Of a DNA stretch of 64,000 nucleotides, positions 8,802 through 21,334 are shown one piece after another. The notes under the pieces are model-generated. The model was not told the DNA's origin, did no database searches, and worked only from the letters and a program-made list of their open reading frames with translations. Origin of the DNA: Rhizorhapis sp. SPR117 (lineage in GTDB: Bacteria; Pseudomonadota; Alphaproteobacteria; Sphingomonadales; Sphingomonadaceae); assembly GCF_021742065.1 (NCBI RefSeq), contig NZ_JAKKIE010000004.1, positions 62,001-126,000 on the forward strand. Reading direction: 5' to 3'. The stretch's first letter is position 1, and each line of letters begins with the position of its first letter. The translations under genes were made by a program, and so were the position numbers.

Positions 8802-10082
8802 TCAACCCTTGGTTTCCCGCGCAACTTCCTGCCAACCGATGTCGCGGCGGCAAAAGCCCGTGGGAAACTGGATAGCATCCACGGCTCCATAGGCGGCGGC
8901 CTGCGCCTGCGTCACAGTGTCGCCCAGTGCGGTTACATTAAGCACGCGGCCTCCATTTGCAACGAGTTGTCCGTCACGGATGGCCGTGCCAGCATGAAAT
9001 ATCTTTGCCCCATATTTTTCGGCGTCCGCAATGCCGCCGATTGCACCGCCCTTTTCCGGTGTGCCGGGATAGCCCTTTGCCGCCATCACGACCGTCAGTG
9101 CGGCCCGATCCGATAATCGAACGCGCCCATGTTCGGCAAGTCGGCCCTCCGCCGTTGCAAGCAGCAAGGGGACAAGGTCTTCCTCCAGCCGCATCATCAG
9201 CACCTGGCATTCGGGATCGCCAAAACGCGCATTATATTCGATCAGCTTTGGCCCCTGCGGCGTCAGCATCAATCCGGCATAAAGCACACCGCTATAGGGC
9301 ATACCCTGCGCCGCCATGGCCGCGACGGTTGGACGCACGATGTCGTCCATCACGCGCTGTTCCAGCGTGGCGCTCAATACAGGCGCGGGGCTGTATGCGC
9401 CCATGCCGCCGGTATTGGGGCCGGTATCGCCATCGCCCACACGCTTGTGGTCCTGTGCTGAACCAAAGGAGAGTACCGTCTTGCCATCGGTCAGTGCAAA
9501 GAAACTCGCTTCCTCGCCGGCCATGAATTCTTCGATCACCACTTCGGCGCCGGCTTCCCCAAAGCCGCCGGAGAACATATGTGCAATGGCTTCCTTCGCT
9601 TCGCTCTCGCTCATCGCGATGACCACGCCCTTGCCCGCCGCCAGCCCGTCAGCCTTGATAACGACAGGCAGTGCGAAGTCATTGAGGGCGTTCAGCGCAT
9701 CCGTTCGATTTGCAGTCCGGACATAGCCTGCTGTCGGGATACCTGCCTTGCTGCACAGATCCTTGGTAAAGCCCTTGGACCCTTCCAGTTGCGCGGCCAG
9801 TTTGTTGGGACCAAAGACCGGCACGCCCGCATTGCGCAGGCTATCAGCCAAACCATCTACCAGCGGTGCTTCAGGGCCGATGACGACCAGTCCGATTGCA
9901 TGTGCGGCGCAGAATGCAGTCACGGCTTCATGATTGGCGGCGTCGAGGTCGACCAGCTCCGCATGTTCGGCTATGCCCGGATTGCCGGGTGCGGCATAAA
10001 GCTTCGTCAGCTTTTGCGATTGCGCCAGCTTCCATGCCAACGCATGTTCCCGGCCACCACTGCCCAGCAATAGGATGTTCAT
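8802..10082 (-). CDS. purD: Phosphoribosylamine-glycine ligase
   Basis: PurD joins glycine to phosphoribosylamine in the second step of purine synthesis. The 426-aa protein begins [19 protein letters not shown] and has the ATP-grasp segments [16 protein letters not shown] and [20 protein letters not shown], then [13 protein letters not shown] and [14 protein letters not shown]. The frame stays open upstream to 10169, but family proteins start at the [10 protein letters not shown] sequence. That ATG (complement 10080-10082) overlaps the xseA ATG on the other strand. Confidence 0.96.
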   Translation of the reverse strand: MNILLLGSGGREHALAWKLAQSQKLTKLYAAPGNPGIAEHAELVDLDAANHEAVTAFCAAHAIGLVVIGPEAPLVDGLADSLRNAGVPVFGPNKLAAQLEGSKGFTKDLCSKAGIPTAGYVRTANRTDALNALNDFALPVVIKADGLAAGKGVVIAMSESEAKEAIAHMFSGGFGEAGAEVVIEEFMAGEEASFFALTDGKTVLSFGSAQDHKRVGDGDTGPNTGGMGAYSPAPVLSATLEQRVMDDIVRPTVAAMAAQGMPYSGVLYAGLMLTPQGPKLIEYNARFGDPECQVLMMRLEEDLVPLLLATAEGRLAEHGRVRLSDRAALTVVMAAKGYPGTPEKGGAIGGIADAEKYGAKIFHAGTAIRDGQLVANGGRVLNVTALGDTVTQAQAAAYGAVDAIQFPTGFCRRDIGWQEVARETKG

Positions 10083-11574
10083 GCCCGATACGCCTTCCCA
10101 ATTTGATCCGTCCGGCAGGCTGTTAGCCGAGGACGTCGCCGGGGACAACGCGCCCGCGCTCAGCATCACGGAAATATCCGCATTGTTGAAGCGGACGGTG
10201 GAGGAGCGCTTTGGCTATGTAAAGCTGCGTGGTGAGATTTCGGGCTATAAACGCGCGGCATCGGGTCATGTTTATCTGGCGCTGAAGGACGAAGGCGCTG
10301 TGATCGACGGGGTGATGTGGAAAGGGAGCGCGGCCCGCCTGCCCTTTGCGCCCGAAGACGGCATAGAGGTGGTGGTGAGCGGCAAGATCACCACTTATCC
10401 CGGTCGTTCCAAATATCAGATCGTGATCGAACGGATGGAGCTGGCGGGCGAAGGCGCGCTGATGCAGCTTCTGGAACGGCTTAAGCAGAAACTGACCGCG
10501 GAAGGATTGTTCGACCCTGCGCGCAAGAAGCCCTTGCCCTATCTGCCGCGCGTCATCGGCGTCGTCACATCGCCTACTGGCGCGGTAATTCGCGACATTC
10601 TCCATCGTCTTGCCGACCGCTGTCCGACCCATGTCGTCTTATGGCCCGTCATGGTGCAGGGGGAGGGAGCCGCATTGCAGGTGGCCCGGGCCATCCGCGG
10701 ATTTGACGCAATGGAGGCAGGGGGCGCCATTCCTCGGCCGGACCTGTTGATCGTGGCGCGTGGCGGCGGTTCCATCGAGGATCTTTGGGCCTTCAACGAG
10801 GAAGCAGTGATTCGCGCGGTTGCGGATTGCCGCATCCCTGTCATTTCCGCCGTGGGGCACGAAACAGACACGACGCTATGCGACTATGCCGCCGATGTGC
10901 GAGCGCCAACGCCGACAGCCGCTGCGGAGATCGCGGTGCCGGTGCGGGCCGAGTTGACGGCGTGCCTGTCAGAACTTGGTTTGCGTGCTGGTCGCGCCGT
11001 GCACCGCTATCATGAGCGCGCCCGTGAACGGCTGACCGCCCAAATGCGGCTGATGCCCACTCTGGAGGCCCTGTTGCAACCGCAGCGCCAGCGGACGGAC
11101 GACCTTGCCGACCGCTTGCGCCGGGCGCTCTCCCACCGCCTGAGCGATGCCGGGAAGGAACTGTCCGAAGCATCGGGTGCTTTGCGGCCTGCACTGTTGA
11201 AACAGCATGTCATGCGGGAGAGGGCACGGCTGGAGGCCGTTCGTCTGCGTCCCGACGTGTTGCGGCGCAGGCTTGCCGACAGCCGCATGGCGTTTGACCG
11301 TTTGTCCCGGCTTGCTATTTCGCTTGATCCGGATCGACCCTTATCACGCGGATTTGCGCGGGTTATGCAAGGTGATCAGGTGATCTCCACAGCCACTGCC
11401 GCACGCGCGGCCGGTCATGTCACATTGAAATTCCAGGACGATGAAGTAGGAGCCGTCATCAGCGGAAGTCTTGAGAAATTGAAGAAAACTGCTACATCCA
11501 AGCCATCGAAGACGCGATCTCCCTCATCGGATGAGGATGATCCGCCAGTGCGTCAGCAGGATCTGTTTTCCTGA
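10081..11574 (+). CDS. xseA: Exodeoxyribonuclease VII large subunit
   Basis: XseA is the large subunit of exonuclease VII, which degrades single-stranded DNA. The 497-aa product has the OB-fold start ([37 protein letters not shown]), the catalytic region [35 protein letters not shown], and [26 protein letters not shown], and a long coiled coil. ATG 10081 is chosen over ATG 10075. Its start codon lies inside the purD start, so its promoter must sit in purD coding DNA. No xseB gene is visible nearby. Confidence 0.95.
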   Translation: MPDTPSQFDPSGRLLAEDVAGDNAPALSITEISALLKRTVEERFGYVKLRGEISGYKRAASGHVYLALKDEGAVIDGVMWKGSAARLPFAPEDGIEVVVSGKITTYPGRSKYQIVIERMELAGEGALMQLLERLKQKLTAEGLFDPARKKPLPYLPRVIGVVTSPTGAVIRDILHRLADRCPTHVVLWPVMVQGEGAALQVARAIRGFDAMEAGGAIPRPDLLIVARGGGSIEDLWAFNEEAVIRAVADCRIPVISAVGHETDTTLCDYAADVRAPTPTAAAEIAVPVRAELTACLSELGLRAGRAVHRYHERARERLTAQMRLMPTLEALLQPQRQRTDDLADRLRRALSHRLSDAGKELSEASGALRPALLKQHVMRERARLEAVRLRPDVLRRRLADSRMAFDRLSRLAISLDPDRPLSRGFARVMQGDQVISTATAARAAGHVTLKFQDDEVGAVISGSLEKLKKTATSKPSKTRSPSSDEDDPPVRQQDLFS

Positions 11575-11614
11575 TCCATCTGCCGCAAGAAAGTATAGAC
11601 TAAGGTATATGTCC

Positions 11615-11824
11615 ATGTTGATGTCAAACCGCGATCGCCCTGCCAAACTCCATTTCATGCCCTATAATTTCCGTATGCTGTCGCCCGGTGATCATGTGCT
11701 GTGTGCCGTGACAGGCGAGAAAATTCGTCTGGATGACCTGCGATACTGGAGCATCGAAAAGCAGGAAGCCTATGCGTCGGCGGAAATTTCGGTGCAGGCG
11801 GCCCTGAAAGACGTGAAAGCGTGA
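11615..11824 (+). CDS. DUF2093 domain protein
   Basis: This 69-aa protein belongs to a small family found in alphaproteobacteria. Characteristic sequence runs from LHFMPYNFRMLSPGDHVLCAV through TGEKIRLDDLRYWS to the end. The function is unknown; the compact fold may bind metal or protein, but no clear ligand set is visible. ATG 11615 is chosen because TAAGG lies nine bases upstream; ATG 11609 and 11621 are alternatives. Its stop overlaps the GTG of the next gene (GTGA). Confidence 0.8.
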   Translation: MLMSNRDRPAKLHFMPYNFRMLSPGDHVLCAVTGEKIRLDDLRYWSIEKQEAYASAEISVQAALKDVKA

Positions 11825-12741
11825 AGCAACCGCGGGCGTTGCTCGCGGCGTCCATCGTATTTCTGAGCCTAGGCAGTTGCGCCACGCCCGAAACCCCCGT
11901 TGTGGAAGGGGTGTCGCCACAAGTTGGTCCTGCTGCTGTTGCGCCTTCACCTGAAGTTCGTGTGACACAGGACCCGGTGCGACGCGAGTTCGCACTGGAA
12001 GGCGCGATCATACAGGGTGGGGCGGTGGTTGGTACAGCGCCGGATTCCGCCATCCGGCTGGAACTGGACGGGCAGGCCATTGATCTTGCCAGAGATGGGC
12101 GCTTTCTGATTGCTTTTGACCGGGACGCCGCACCGACGGCTCGGCTGGTTGCCTATCTGGAAAATGGAGAGGCGATTGAAAAGCTGCTGACCATTGCCCC
12201 GCGTGATTGGCCGATCGAACGTGTCAATGCGCCGTTGCGCGCCGGAGTCCCATCCGCGACCTTTCTGAGAATGCGTGCTGTGGAATTGGAACAGATCAAT
12301 GCTGCGCGGCAGGTGCATACCGACAGTCAGGGTTGGCGTCAGCGCTTCATCTGGCCACATAAGGGCCGCATCTCCGGTCGTTTTGGATCGCAGCGCATCT
12401 ATCAAGGGAAGCCGGCCAGCTATCATAGCGGTGTCGATGTGGCCGGAGCAACGGGAGATATCATCGTCGCGCCGGCCGATGGGGTTGTTATATTGGCGAG
12501 TGATCAACCTTTCACGCTGGAAGGCAATCTGCTGATGCTGGATCATGGCATGGGCTTGAACAGTGCCTTTCTGCACTTGTCCCGAATCGATGTGAAAGCG
12601 GGTGACCATGTCCGCAAGGGGCAACCCATAGCCGCCCTTGGCGCAACAGGCCGGGCTACTGGCCCTCATATGCACTGGGGCCTGAAATGGAATGATGCAC
12701 GGATTGATCCGATGCTCCTCGCGGGGCCGATCACAGAATAG
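11821..12741 (+). CDS. M23 family metallopeptidase lipoprotein
   Basis: The 306-aa protein starts at GTG 11821, overlapping the DUF2093 stop. It has a lipoprotein signal ending in the lipobox LGSC, so it is probably lipidated and held in the envelope. The C-terminal half is a LytM/M23 peptidase with an H-x3-D zinc pair in YHSGVDVAG and the HMHWGL motif, so it should be an active zinc enzyme that cleaves peptidoglycan cross-links. The N-terminal region (about 40-160) contains an Ig-like beta segment. Confidence 0.9.
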   Translation: MKQPRALLAASIVFLSLGSCATPETPVVEGVSPQVGPAAVAPSPEVRVTQDPVRREFALEGAIIQGGAVVGTAPDSAIRLELDGQAIDLARDGRFLIAFDRDAAPTARLVAYLENGEAIEKLLTIAPRDWPIERVNAPLRAGVPSATFLRMRAVELEQINAARQVHTDSQGWRQRFIWPHKGRISGRFGSQRIYQGKPASYHSGVDVAGATGDIIVAPADGVVILASDQPFTLEGNLLMLDHGMGLNSAFLHLSRIDVKAGDHVRKGQPIAALGATGRATGPHMHWGLKWNDARIDPMLLAGPITE

Positions 12742-13252
12742 TGCATTTCAGCTGACGCTGTATAATAGAATTATGGGTATGCTTTTTGGTCCAAGAAAAT
12801 CGTGCCCTTTTTGCATATGCCATTACATACCTGAAACGTTATTTTGTAGATGTTTCTGGAGCGATAGGGTCCGGCCGTTTACGCTCAATGGTGCAATTAA
12901 CGGGTTTAGGCGTGCAATTGCAAGGAACATATCTCTAAAATCAGAGTCTTGTCGAACGCGAAACGAATATCGGTATTCGCCGGGCCCGGGGAAGGAAGTG
13001 TCCTGCGGGAACATGGGTTATGGAAAATATTCATACCGATTCCCCTAAAACGCATTGTTGTATTTAGGGCACAGGGTCTGGAAAAGAGGCCATGCTTTTC
13101 ATTCTTACTATTTACAGTTGTATAACAAGCAAGCAAGTTTCCGGTTAATCCCACCTGAACGGCGTTGACCCAGATCAGCAGGATACAGGCGGTGAAATAA
13201 AATCAGGCGGACCGACAATGCTCGTCCTCCTCCAGAAAAAGGGACTGGAACT
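12742..13252. other. Gene-free region upstream of the TonB receptor
   Basis: These 511 bases hold no supported gene. The stretch is more AT-rich than its surroundings and probably carries the receptor promoter; TTTACAGTTGTATAAC near 13111-13126 is a weak candidate only. A GC palindrome CCGGGCCCGG lies near 12979. No terminator of the preceding gene is clear. Confidence 0.5.
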
Positions 13253-16200
13253 GTGATCAAGACATCGAAATTCGCGCAACTGCGCGCCAGCGTTGCACCC
13301 ATGATTTTGGGTGCGGCGTTCCTCGCTATGCCCGCCATCGCCCAAGACGCCGAACAGGCGTCGGAATTGCAGGGAGAGGCGATTATCGTGACGGGATCGC
13401 GCATCCCTCAACCCAATCTGGAAGCGCCTGCGCCGCTTACCGTCGTTTCTGCTGAGGATATCAAGGCGCAGGGTACGACCAGGGTTGAGGATCTGCTGAA
13501 CAGTTTGCCGGCGGTTTTTGCCAGCCAAGCATCAAGTCTTTCCAACGGTGCGGATGGAACCGCATCGGTCGATCTTCGCGGGATGGGCAGCAGCCGTACG
13601 CTGACTCTGGTTAACGGTCGCCGCTTGCTGCCGGGTGATCCCAGTCCGACCAGCGGTTCGGCGGCCGATATCAACATCATTCCGGCAACCATGCTGAAAC
13701 GTGTGGAAGTCCTGACGGGCGGCGCATCTTCAACCTATGGTGCTGACGCCGTCGCTGGCGTTGTCAACTTCATCATGGATGATGACTTCACCGGTTTTCG
13801 TGTGGATACCCAGTATAGCTTTTATCAGCATAATAACCGCAACAAGTTCACACAACCGTTGCTTAATGCACGCCAAGATGCCGGCTTCACCGGTTATGAC
13901 TATCCATCGGGCAGTGTAGCCGATGGCGGCACATTCGATGCGACGCTTTCCATGGGCACCAATTTTGCCGATGATCGCGGTCATGCGATGGTCTATGTCG
14001 GTTATCGCAAGGTCAAAGAAGTTCAGCAAAGCCGTCGTGATTACAGTGCGTGCGTCATTAATACTGATTCAGCCGGCGTTTCAACCTGTGGCGGTTCAGC
14101 AACCAGCGCCAATGGCAATGTGATCCTGTTTGACGATGTCGGCACAGGCACGACCTCGACATTTTATACATTCGCGCCTGGCGGCGGCTTCAACAATTCG
14201 GCGACGCGCTACAATTTCGCTCCGAATAATTATTATCAGCGTCCCGACGAACGATATACGGCGGGCCTGTTCGTGGATTATGAGGTCAATGACTCGATCA
14301 AGCCCTATCTGGAGTTCATGTTCATGGACGACCGGACGGTTGCCCAGATCGCACCATCGGGCGATTTCGGCAATACACTGCTGGTCAACTGCGACAATCC
14401 TCTGATGTCGGCTACGCAGAGTGCGATAGTTTGTGATAATGAGAATTTGATCAACGGCTTCCTTGGCACATTCCCGCTGGCGGTTGGTGCGGCTTACAAT
14501 CCCAATCCGGGGGATGCGCCGATTGATTTCACAGATTCACAGGGAAACACCTATAATCAGGCATTCTTCCAGCTATTGCGTCGTAATGTGGAAGGCGGTC
14601 CGCGCCGCAGCGATCTTCAGCACACCAATTTTCGCACGGTGATTGGCACGAAGGGCGATCTGGGTGATGCATGGTCCTATGATACCTATTATCAATATGG
14701 CCGTACGAACTATTCGCAGGTTTATACCAACGAATTTTCGGTAGCGCGTTTGAGCCGTGCCCTTAATGTTATCACCGACAATCGGGCGGGGAGCTTAACC
14801 TTTGGTCAGCCAGTCTGCCGCTCAGTCATTGATGGCAGCGATCCGAACTGTATTCCCTATAATGTCTTTGCAGGGGCCGGTGGCGCAACTGCGGATTCAA
14901 TCAATTACCTTTCGGCCACGGGTTTTCAGAAAGGTTATACTTCTGAGCAGGTCGCCAGCTTCTCTCTCACCGGCGATTTGGACAAATATGGCATTCGTAC
15001 ACCATGGGCGGATATCGGCATGGCTGTCAATGTCGGCTTTGAGTGGCGTAAGGAAACTTTGGATCTCAACACGGACAATGCCTTCTCTACCGGTGATCTC
15101 ACCGGTCAGGGAGGCGCTACGCTTCCATTGTCCGGTAGCTTCCGCGTGTATGAATTCTTCGGTGAAACCCAACTTCCGGTGGTACAGGATAGCTTCCTCT
15201 ATGACCTGACTTTAAACGCCGGCTATCGCAAGTCATACTACAAGACGAGCGCGAACAAGAAATATGATACCGACACCTACAAGTTCGGTTTTGAGCTGGC
15301 TCCGATAAGAGATATCCGTTTCCGTGCCGCTTATAACCGTGCGGTGCGTGCTCCCAATATTCAGGAGTTGTTCGCAACCAACACGGTGGGCCTCAACGGT
15401 TCGGAAGACCCTTGCGCTGGCGTCACGATCACGGCGACTGACTATGGTTGTATCGCTCAAGGTCTGGCGGCTGGACGTAACACGCCTGCAAACCCGGCCG
15501 AGCAATATAATGGTCTGATCGGCGGTAACACCGACTTGACGCCGGAAAAGGCCACGACCAAGACTTTTGGGGTGGTCTTGCAACCGCGCTTCCTGCCGCG
15601 CTTCGCTCTCACGATCGATTATTTCGACATCAAGGTTGTGGATGCGATCCGGTCCTTTGGTCAGGACGCAATCCTGTCTGACTGCGTTGCCAATGCCACA
15701 GCCGCGTTCACGCCGGTTTCCTGCAGCTTGGTCAATCGTGATCCAGCGGGTTCGCTCTGGCTGACGCCTGGCGGTTATGTCATTGATTTTCCGAACAATG
15801 TTGGCAAGTTTCAGACGAAGGGCGTCGAAATCAATAGCTCTTACTCGCATAATGTTGACAAGGTAGGCAAACTGTCCATGAGCCTCGTTGGTACGTATCT
15901 GGATCAATATAAGGTCGATAATGGTTTGACCGCACCTTATGATTGCGCAGGCCTGTATGGTGGCACCTGCAGTGTCGGTGGTGCGACCGACAGCGGCGCA
16001 CCACTGCCCAAATGGCGTCATAAGTTCAGAGTCTCGCTCGACACGCCAAGTGGCATTGGTGTGTCGGTTCAGTGGCGCTATATCGGCAAGGTAAAGTCGG
16101 AAACGCTGGTGGATAACTCAACCCTCAGCAGCAGTTCCCAGCAAGGTCCTGGCCTGCACATCGGCGCGCAAAGCTATTTCGATCTGAGCACGCGCTTTAC

Positions 16201-16378
16201 ATTCGAGAAAAAATACACCTTCCGTTTGGGCGTCAACAACGTGCTCGACAGGCAACCACCGCTGGTCACGTCGTCAGGTTCGTTGTGCCCGACCGGTCCG
16301 TGTAATGGTAATACCTACCCGGCGACTTATGACGCGCTTGGCCGTTATATCTTTGCTGGCTTCACGCTGGACCTCTGA
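13253..16378 (+). CDS. TonB-dependent outer membrane receptor
   Basis: The 1041-aa protein has a signal peptide (LRASVAPMILGAAFLAMPAIAQ), a TonB-box-like EAIIVTGSRI, a plug domain (LTVVSAEDIKAQG, SVDLRGMGSSRTLTLVNGRR, RVEVLTGGASSTYGADAVAG), and a beta-barrel ending FAGFTLDL. It resembles the large sphingomonad receptors for oligosaccharides or peptides; the ligand is unknown. All fourteen cysteines fall into seven close pairs (4-13 residues between partners), likely disulfides in outer loops. The start is GTG 13253. A terminator follows, then a TPR-sulfotransferase gene. Confidence 0.93.
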   Translation: MIKTSKFAQLRASVAPMILGAAFLAMPAIAQDAEQASELQGEAIIVTGSRIPQPNLEAPAPLTVVSAEDIKAQGTTRVEDLLNSLPAVFASQASSLSNGADGTASVDLRGMGSSRTLTLVNGRRLLPGDPSPTSGSAADINIIPATMLKRVEVLTGGASSTYGADAVAGVVNFIMDDDFTGFRVDTQYSFYQHNNRNKFTQPLLNARQDAGFTGYDYPSGSVADGGTFDATLSMGTNFADDRGHAMVYVGYRKVKEVQQSRRDYSACVINTDSAGVSTCGGSATSANGNVILFDDVGTGTTSTFYTFAPGGGFNNSATRYNFAPNNYYQRPDERYTAGLFVDYEVNDSIKPYLEFMFMDDRTVAQIAPSGDFGNTLLVNCDNPLMSATQSAIVCDNENLINGFLGTFPLAVGAAYNPNPGDAPIDFTDSQGNTYNQAFFQLLRRNVEGGPRRSDLQHTNFRTVIGTKGDLGDAWSYDTYYQYGRTNYSQVYTNEFSVARLSRALNVITDNRAGSLTFGQPVCRSVIDGSDPNCIPYNVFAGAGGATADSINYLSATGFQKGYTSEQVASFSLTGDLDKYGIRTPWADIGMAVNVGFEWRKETLDLNTDNAFSTGDLTGQGGATLPLSGSFRVYEFFGETQLPVVQDSFLYDLTLNAGYRKSYYKTSANKKYDTDTYKFGFELAPIRDIRFRAAYNRAVRAPNIQELFATNTVGLNGSEDPCAGVTITATDYGCIAQGLAAGRNTPANPAEQYNGLIGGNTDLTPEKATTKTFGVVLQPRFLPRFALTIDYFDIKVVDAIRSFGQDAILSDCVANATAAFTPVSCSLVNRDPAGSLWLTPGGYVIDFPNNVGKFQTKGVEINSSYSHNVDKVGKLSMSLVGTYLDQYKVDNGLTAPYDCAGLYGGTCSVGGATDSGAPLPKWRHKFRVSLDTPSGIGVSVQWRYIGKVKSETLVDNSTLSSSSQQGPGLHIGAQSYFDLSTRFTFEKKYTFRLGVNNVLDRQPPLVTSSGSLCPTGPCNGNTYPATYDALGRYIFAGFTLDL

Positions 16379-16399
16379 TTTCTATCAGAGCTATCGATA

Positions 16400-16434
16400 G
16401 GGAAGCGGCCGGTTCATTATCGGCCGCTTTTTTC
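16400..16434 (+). terminator. Rho-independent terminator after the TonB receptor
   Basis: An 8-bp stem AGCGGCCG (16404-16411) and CGGCCGCT (16421-16428) with a 9-nt loop is followed by a T run. It should end the receptor transcript, although some read-through into the sulfotransferase gene is possible. Confidence 0.85.
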
Positions 16435-16484
16435 GAACCGCTAAATCCTGTTGCACCGGCACCCGCTATGGATGAGGAAGAGAT

Positions 16485-18497
16485 ATGGCGACTGCATCTC
16501 AAATGGACTCCAGAACCGCTGAAATATTGCGGCATGCCATTGGTGCGGCCCAATCTGGCGATGCAAAACGAGCATGCGACTTGGCTCGGCAGGGTCTCCT
16601 CAATGGTGGGGATGCCGTTGCTTTGCATGCGTTTCTGGGAATGATGGGCGCGCGAACGGGCGATCTTTCTTTAGCAATCACTCACCTGAAGCAAGCGCAT
16701 GAGAGGCGACGCTCCGATGTTACCATTGCATGCAATCTGGTGTCCGTCCTTGTCGAATCAGGTGATATGTCCGCCGCCCTCGATATTGCGACACCAGAGC
16801 TTGCGTTCGCCGATTCCACTCTGCGGATTACGCGTTACCGCGGCTTTGCCGCACAATCACTCGAACGCTTCGACGATGCTGTTGCAGCTTATGAATATGT
16901 GGTCAAACATGCGCCGGATGATATTGAAAGCTGGAACAATCTGGGTAATGCGCGGGCCGCATTGCAAGATTATGAAGGCGGGATTCTCGCACTGAAACGT
17001 GCGATGGAACTCGATCCGCAAGCCGCTCCCACACGTGTCAACCTTGCATCCGCGCTTCAATCGGCGGATCGAAATGACGAGGCGGAGGAAGTGTTGCGTC
17101 GGGCTGCGCAGGACTTTCCCGATGATGCACATCCATTGCATGAACTTTATGTGATGATGAAGCGAGATGGACGCCATGAGGAAGCGCTGTCGGTGCTAGA
17201 AAAAGCCGTGGCGCGAGACCCCGATAATGCCAGTCTGCAACTTAAGCTGGGCATTGAATCTGGCATAGTGCGCAAGACGGGCGAAGCCGAAAAAGCCTTT
17301 CGCCGGACCATTGCACTCGACCCGCGTATGGCAGATGCGTATCTCGGCCTGATTATCCAATATGAGCATACCAATCAGGAAGCTGAATTCGCTCCGCTGA
17401 TAGCACTCGCCGAAAGCAATGGCCTCGCCGAAGGCACGCTTGCCTATATGCGCGCAATGGAACACCGAAGGACGAAGCGTTTCGAGGAAGGTCTGGCGGA
17501 TATTGTACGCGTTCCGGCTTCGTTGGAACCGGAACGCACGGCGCATATTCGCGCGACATTGCTGGACCGTCTGGGACGGACTGATGAAGCTTTCGCGGCG
17601 TTCGAAGAAGCCAATGGATTGCATCAAACCAATCCCACAAATCCCCTGAATCGCGCGGCGGAACTGCGTCGTGAATTATCGGAAAAAATTCGAATAGTGA
17701 ATCCTGAATGGGTGAATGGATGGAATAGCGTCAATCCTCCCCCGGAAAGACCGGATCCGGTCTTTCTGGTCGGTTTCCCACGTTCAGGCACGACGCTGCT
17801 CGACACGATATTGATGGGGCATCCGGCAACCGTTATTCTGGAGGAACAACCGCCGCTCAATCTTGTGGAAAAAGCATTGGGTGGTCTCGACGGATTGCCG
17901 AAGCTCGATGCGGCGGGCATTGTCGCTGCCCGGCAGCACTATTTTGACGAGGTTGTCAAAATTCATCCAGTTGGCGAAGCTGATCTGCTGCTCGACAAAT
18001 CGCCGCTATTTCTGCATGAAGTCCCCGTCATCCAGCGCTTGTTTCCCAACGCTCGCTTCATTCTTGCGCTGCGCCATCCCTGCGACGTGGTACTCAGTTG
18101 TTTCATGAGCAATTTCCGGCTGAACTCCGCGATGGCCAATTTCCTGCGGTTGGAAGATGCGACGGAATTCTACGATCTGACTTTCCGTTATTGGGAACAT
18201 TGTTGCGCAATCTTTTTGGTCGACGTCAGGATCGTCTTTTACGAGCGGCTTGTGGAGAATGTGGAGCGGGAAGTTCGGCCATTGTTCGATTGGCTCGGGC
18301 TGGATTGGTATCCGGACGTGCTTGATCATCAGCGGACAGCAAAGAACAGAGGCCTTATTGCAACGGCCAGTTATTCACAGGTGACAGAGCCCATCTACAA
18401 ACGTGCAGCGGGGCGGTGGCAGCAATATCGGGCGCATCTCGAACCGGTCATACCGGTCTTGCGGCCCTGGGTCGAGAAATTTGGTTATGACCTTTAG
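16485..18497 (+). CDS. TPR-repeat sulfotransferase
   Basis: The 670-aa protein has an N-terminal array of tetratricopeptide repeats (about residues 10-390) and a C-terminal sulfotransferase domain (about 420-660). The PAPS 5'-phosphosulfate loop is VFLVGFPRSGTTLLDTIL near residue 426, and the 3'-phosphate motif is LRHPCDVVLSCFMS near 528. It should transfer sulfate from PAPS to a substrate held by the TPR region; the substrate is unknown. No signal peptide is seen, so it is probably cytoplasmic. GAGGAAGAG precedes ATG 16485. The pairing with a TonB receptor recurs in sphingomonads. Confidence 0.88.
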   Translation: MATASQMDSRTAEILRHAIGAAQSGDAKRACDLARQGLLNGGDAVALHAFLGMMGARTGDLSLAITHLKQAHERRRSDVTIACNLVSVLVESGDMSAALDIATPELAFADSTLRITRYRGFAAQSLERFDDAVAAYEYVVKHAPDDIESWNNLGNARAALQDYEGGILALKRAMELDPQAAPTRVNLASALQSADRNDEAEEVLRRAAQDFPDDAHPLHELYVMMKRDGRHEEALSVLEKAVARDPDNASLQLKLGIESGIVRKTGEAEKAFRRTIALDPRMADAYLGLIIQYEHTNQEAEFAPLIALAESNGLAEGTLAYMRAMEHRRTKRFEEGLADIVRVPASLEPERTAHIRATLLDRLGRTDEAFAAFEEANGLHQTNPTNPLNRAAELRRELSEKIRIVNPEWVNGWNSVNPPPERPDPVFLVGFPRSGTTLLDTILMGHPATVILEEQPPLNLVEKALGGLDGLPKLDAAGIVAARQHYFDEVVKIHPVGEADLLLDKSPLFLHEVPVIQRLFPNARFILALRHPCDVVLSCFMSNFRLNSAMANFLRLEDATEFYDLTFRYWEHCCAIFLVDVRIVFYERLVENVEREVRPLFDWLGLDWYPDVLDHQRTAKNRGLIATASYSQVTEPIYKRAAGRWQQYRAHLEPVIPVLRPWVEKFGYDL

Positions 18498-18553
18498 GGC
18501 TTGGGCCTTTATCCTCTGGAATGCGGGGAAGTAAATCCACGCCGAAGCGAAAA

Positions 18554-18586
18554 AGAAGGCGGCCTTTTGGAGGCCGCCCTTTCTGT

Positions 18587-18590
<4 letters not shown>
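18554..18590. terminator. Bidirectional terminator between the sulfotransferase gene and clpB
   Basis: A stem GGCGGCC (18558-18564) and GGCCGCC (18572-18578) lies between convergent genes, with A-rich sequence on the left and CTTTCTGTTT on the right. It can serve both strands. Confidence 0.75.
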
Positions 18591-21166
<2,576 letters not shown>

Positions 21167-21189
21167 GATAACCCTGCTCCTTTACGTCC

Positions 21190-21219
21190 CCAGATAGTGT
21201 TGCAGATTTGCAACACAAG
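21190..21219 (-). promoter_or_regulatory. Heat-shock-like promoter of clpB overlapping a palindrome
   Basis: On the minus strand CTTGTG (21219-21214) is followed after 16 bases by CTATCTGGG (21197-21189), close to the RpoH-type pattern known in alphaproteobacteria. Between and around these lies a perfect 8-bp inverted repeat, GTGTTGCA (21197-21204) and TGCAACAC (21209-21216), with a 4-base spacer. The palindrome fills the promoter spacer, so a repressor could bind there. The transcription start would be about 15-20 bases upstream of the clpB start codon. Confidence 0.6.
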
Positions 21220-21334
21220 GGACTGTCCGAAAAAATGTTCCGTCACTGCACTATGCTTCGCCATAGCGGTTGCGCGACCTATGAGCGGCGTTATGGTGCC
21301 GCTATCCCGCGCACAGACAAGACAAGGATTTTCC

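Noticed and set aside
12692..13048. Plus-strand frame of 118 codons after the M23 peptidase
   Set aside because: It begins inside the peptidase gene in another frame, has atypical codon use and no ribosome site, and lies in the AT-rich intergenic stretch.
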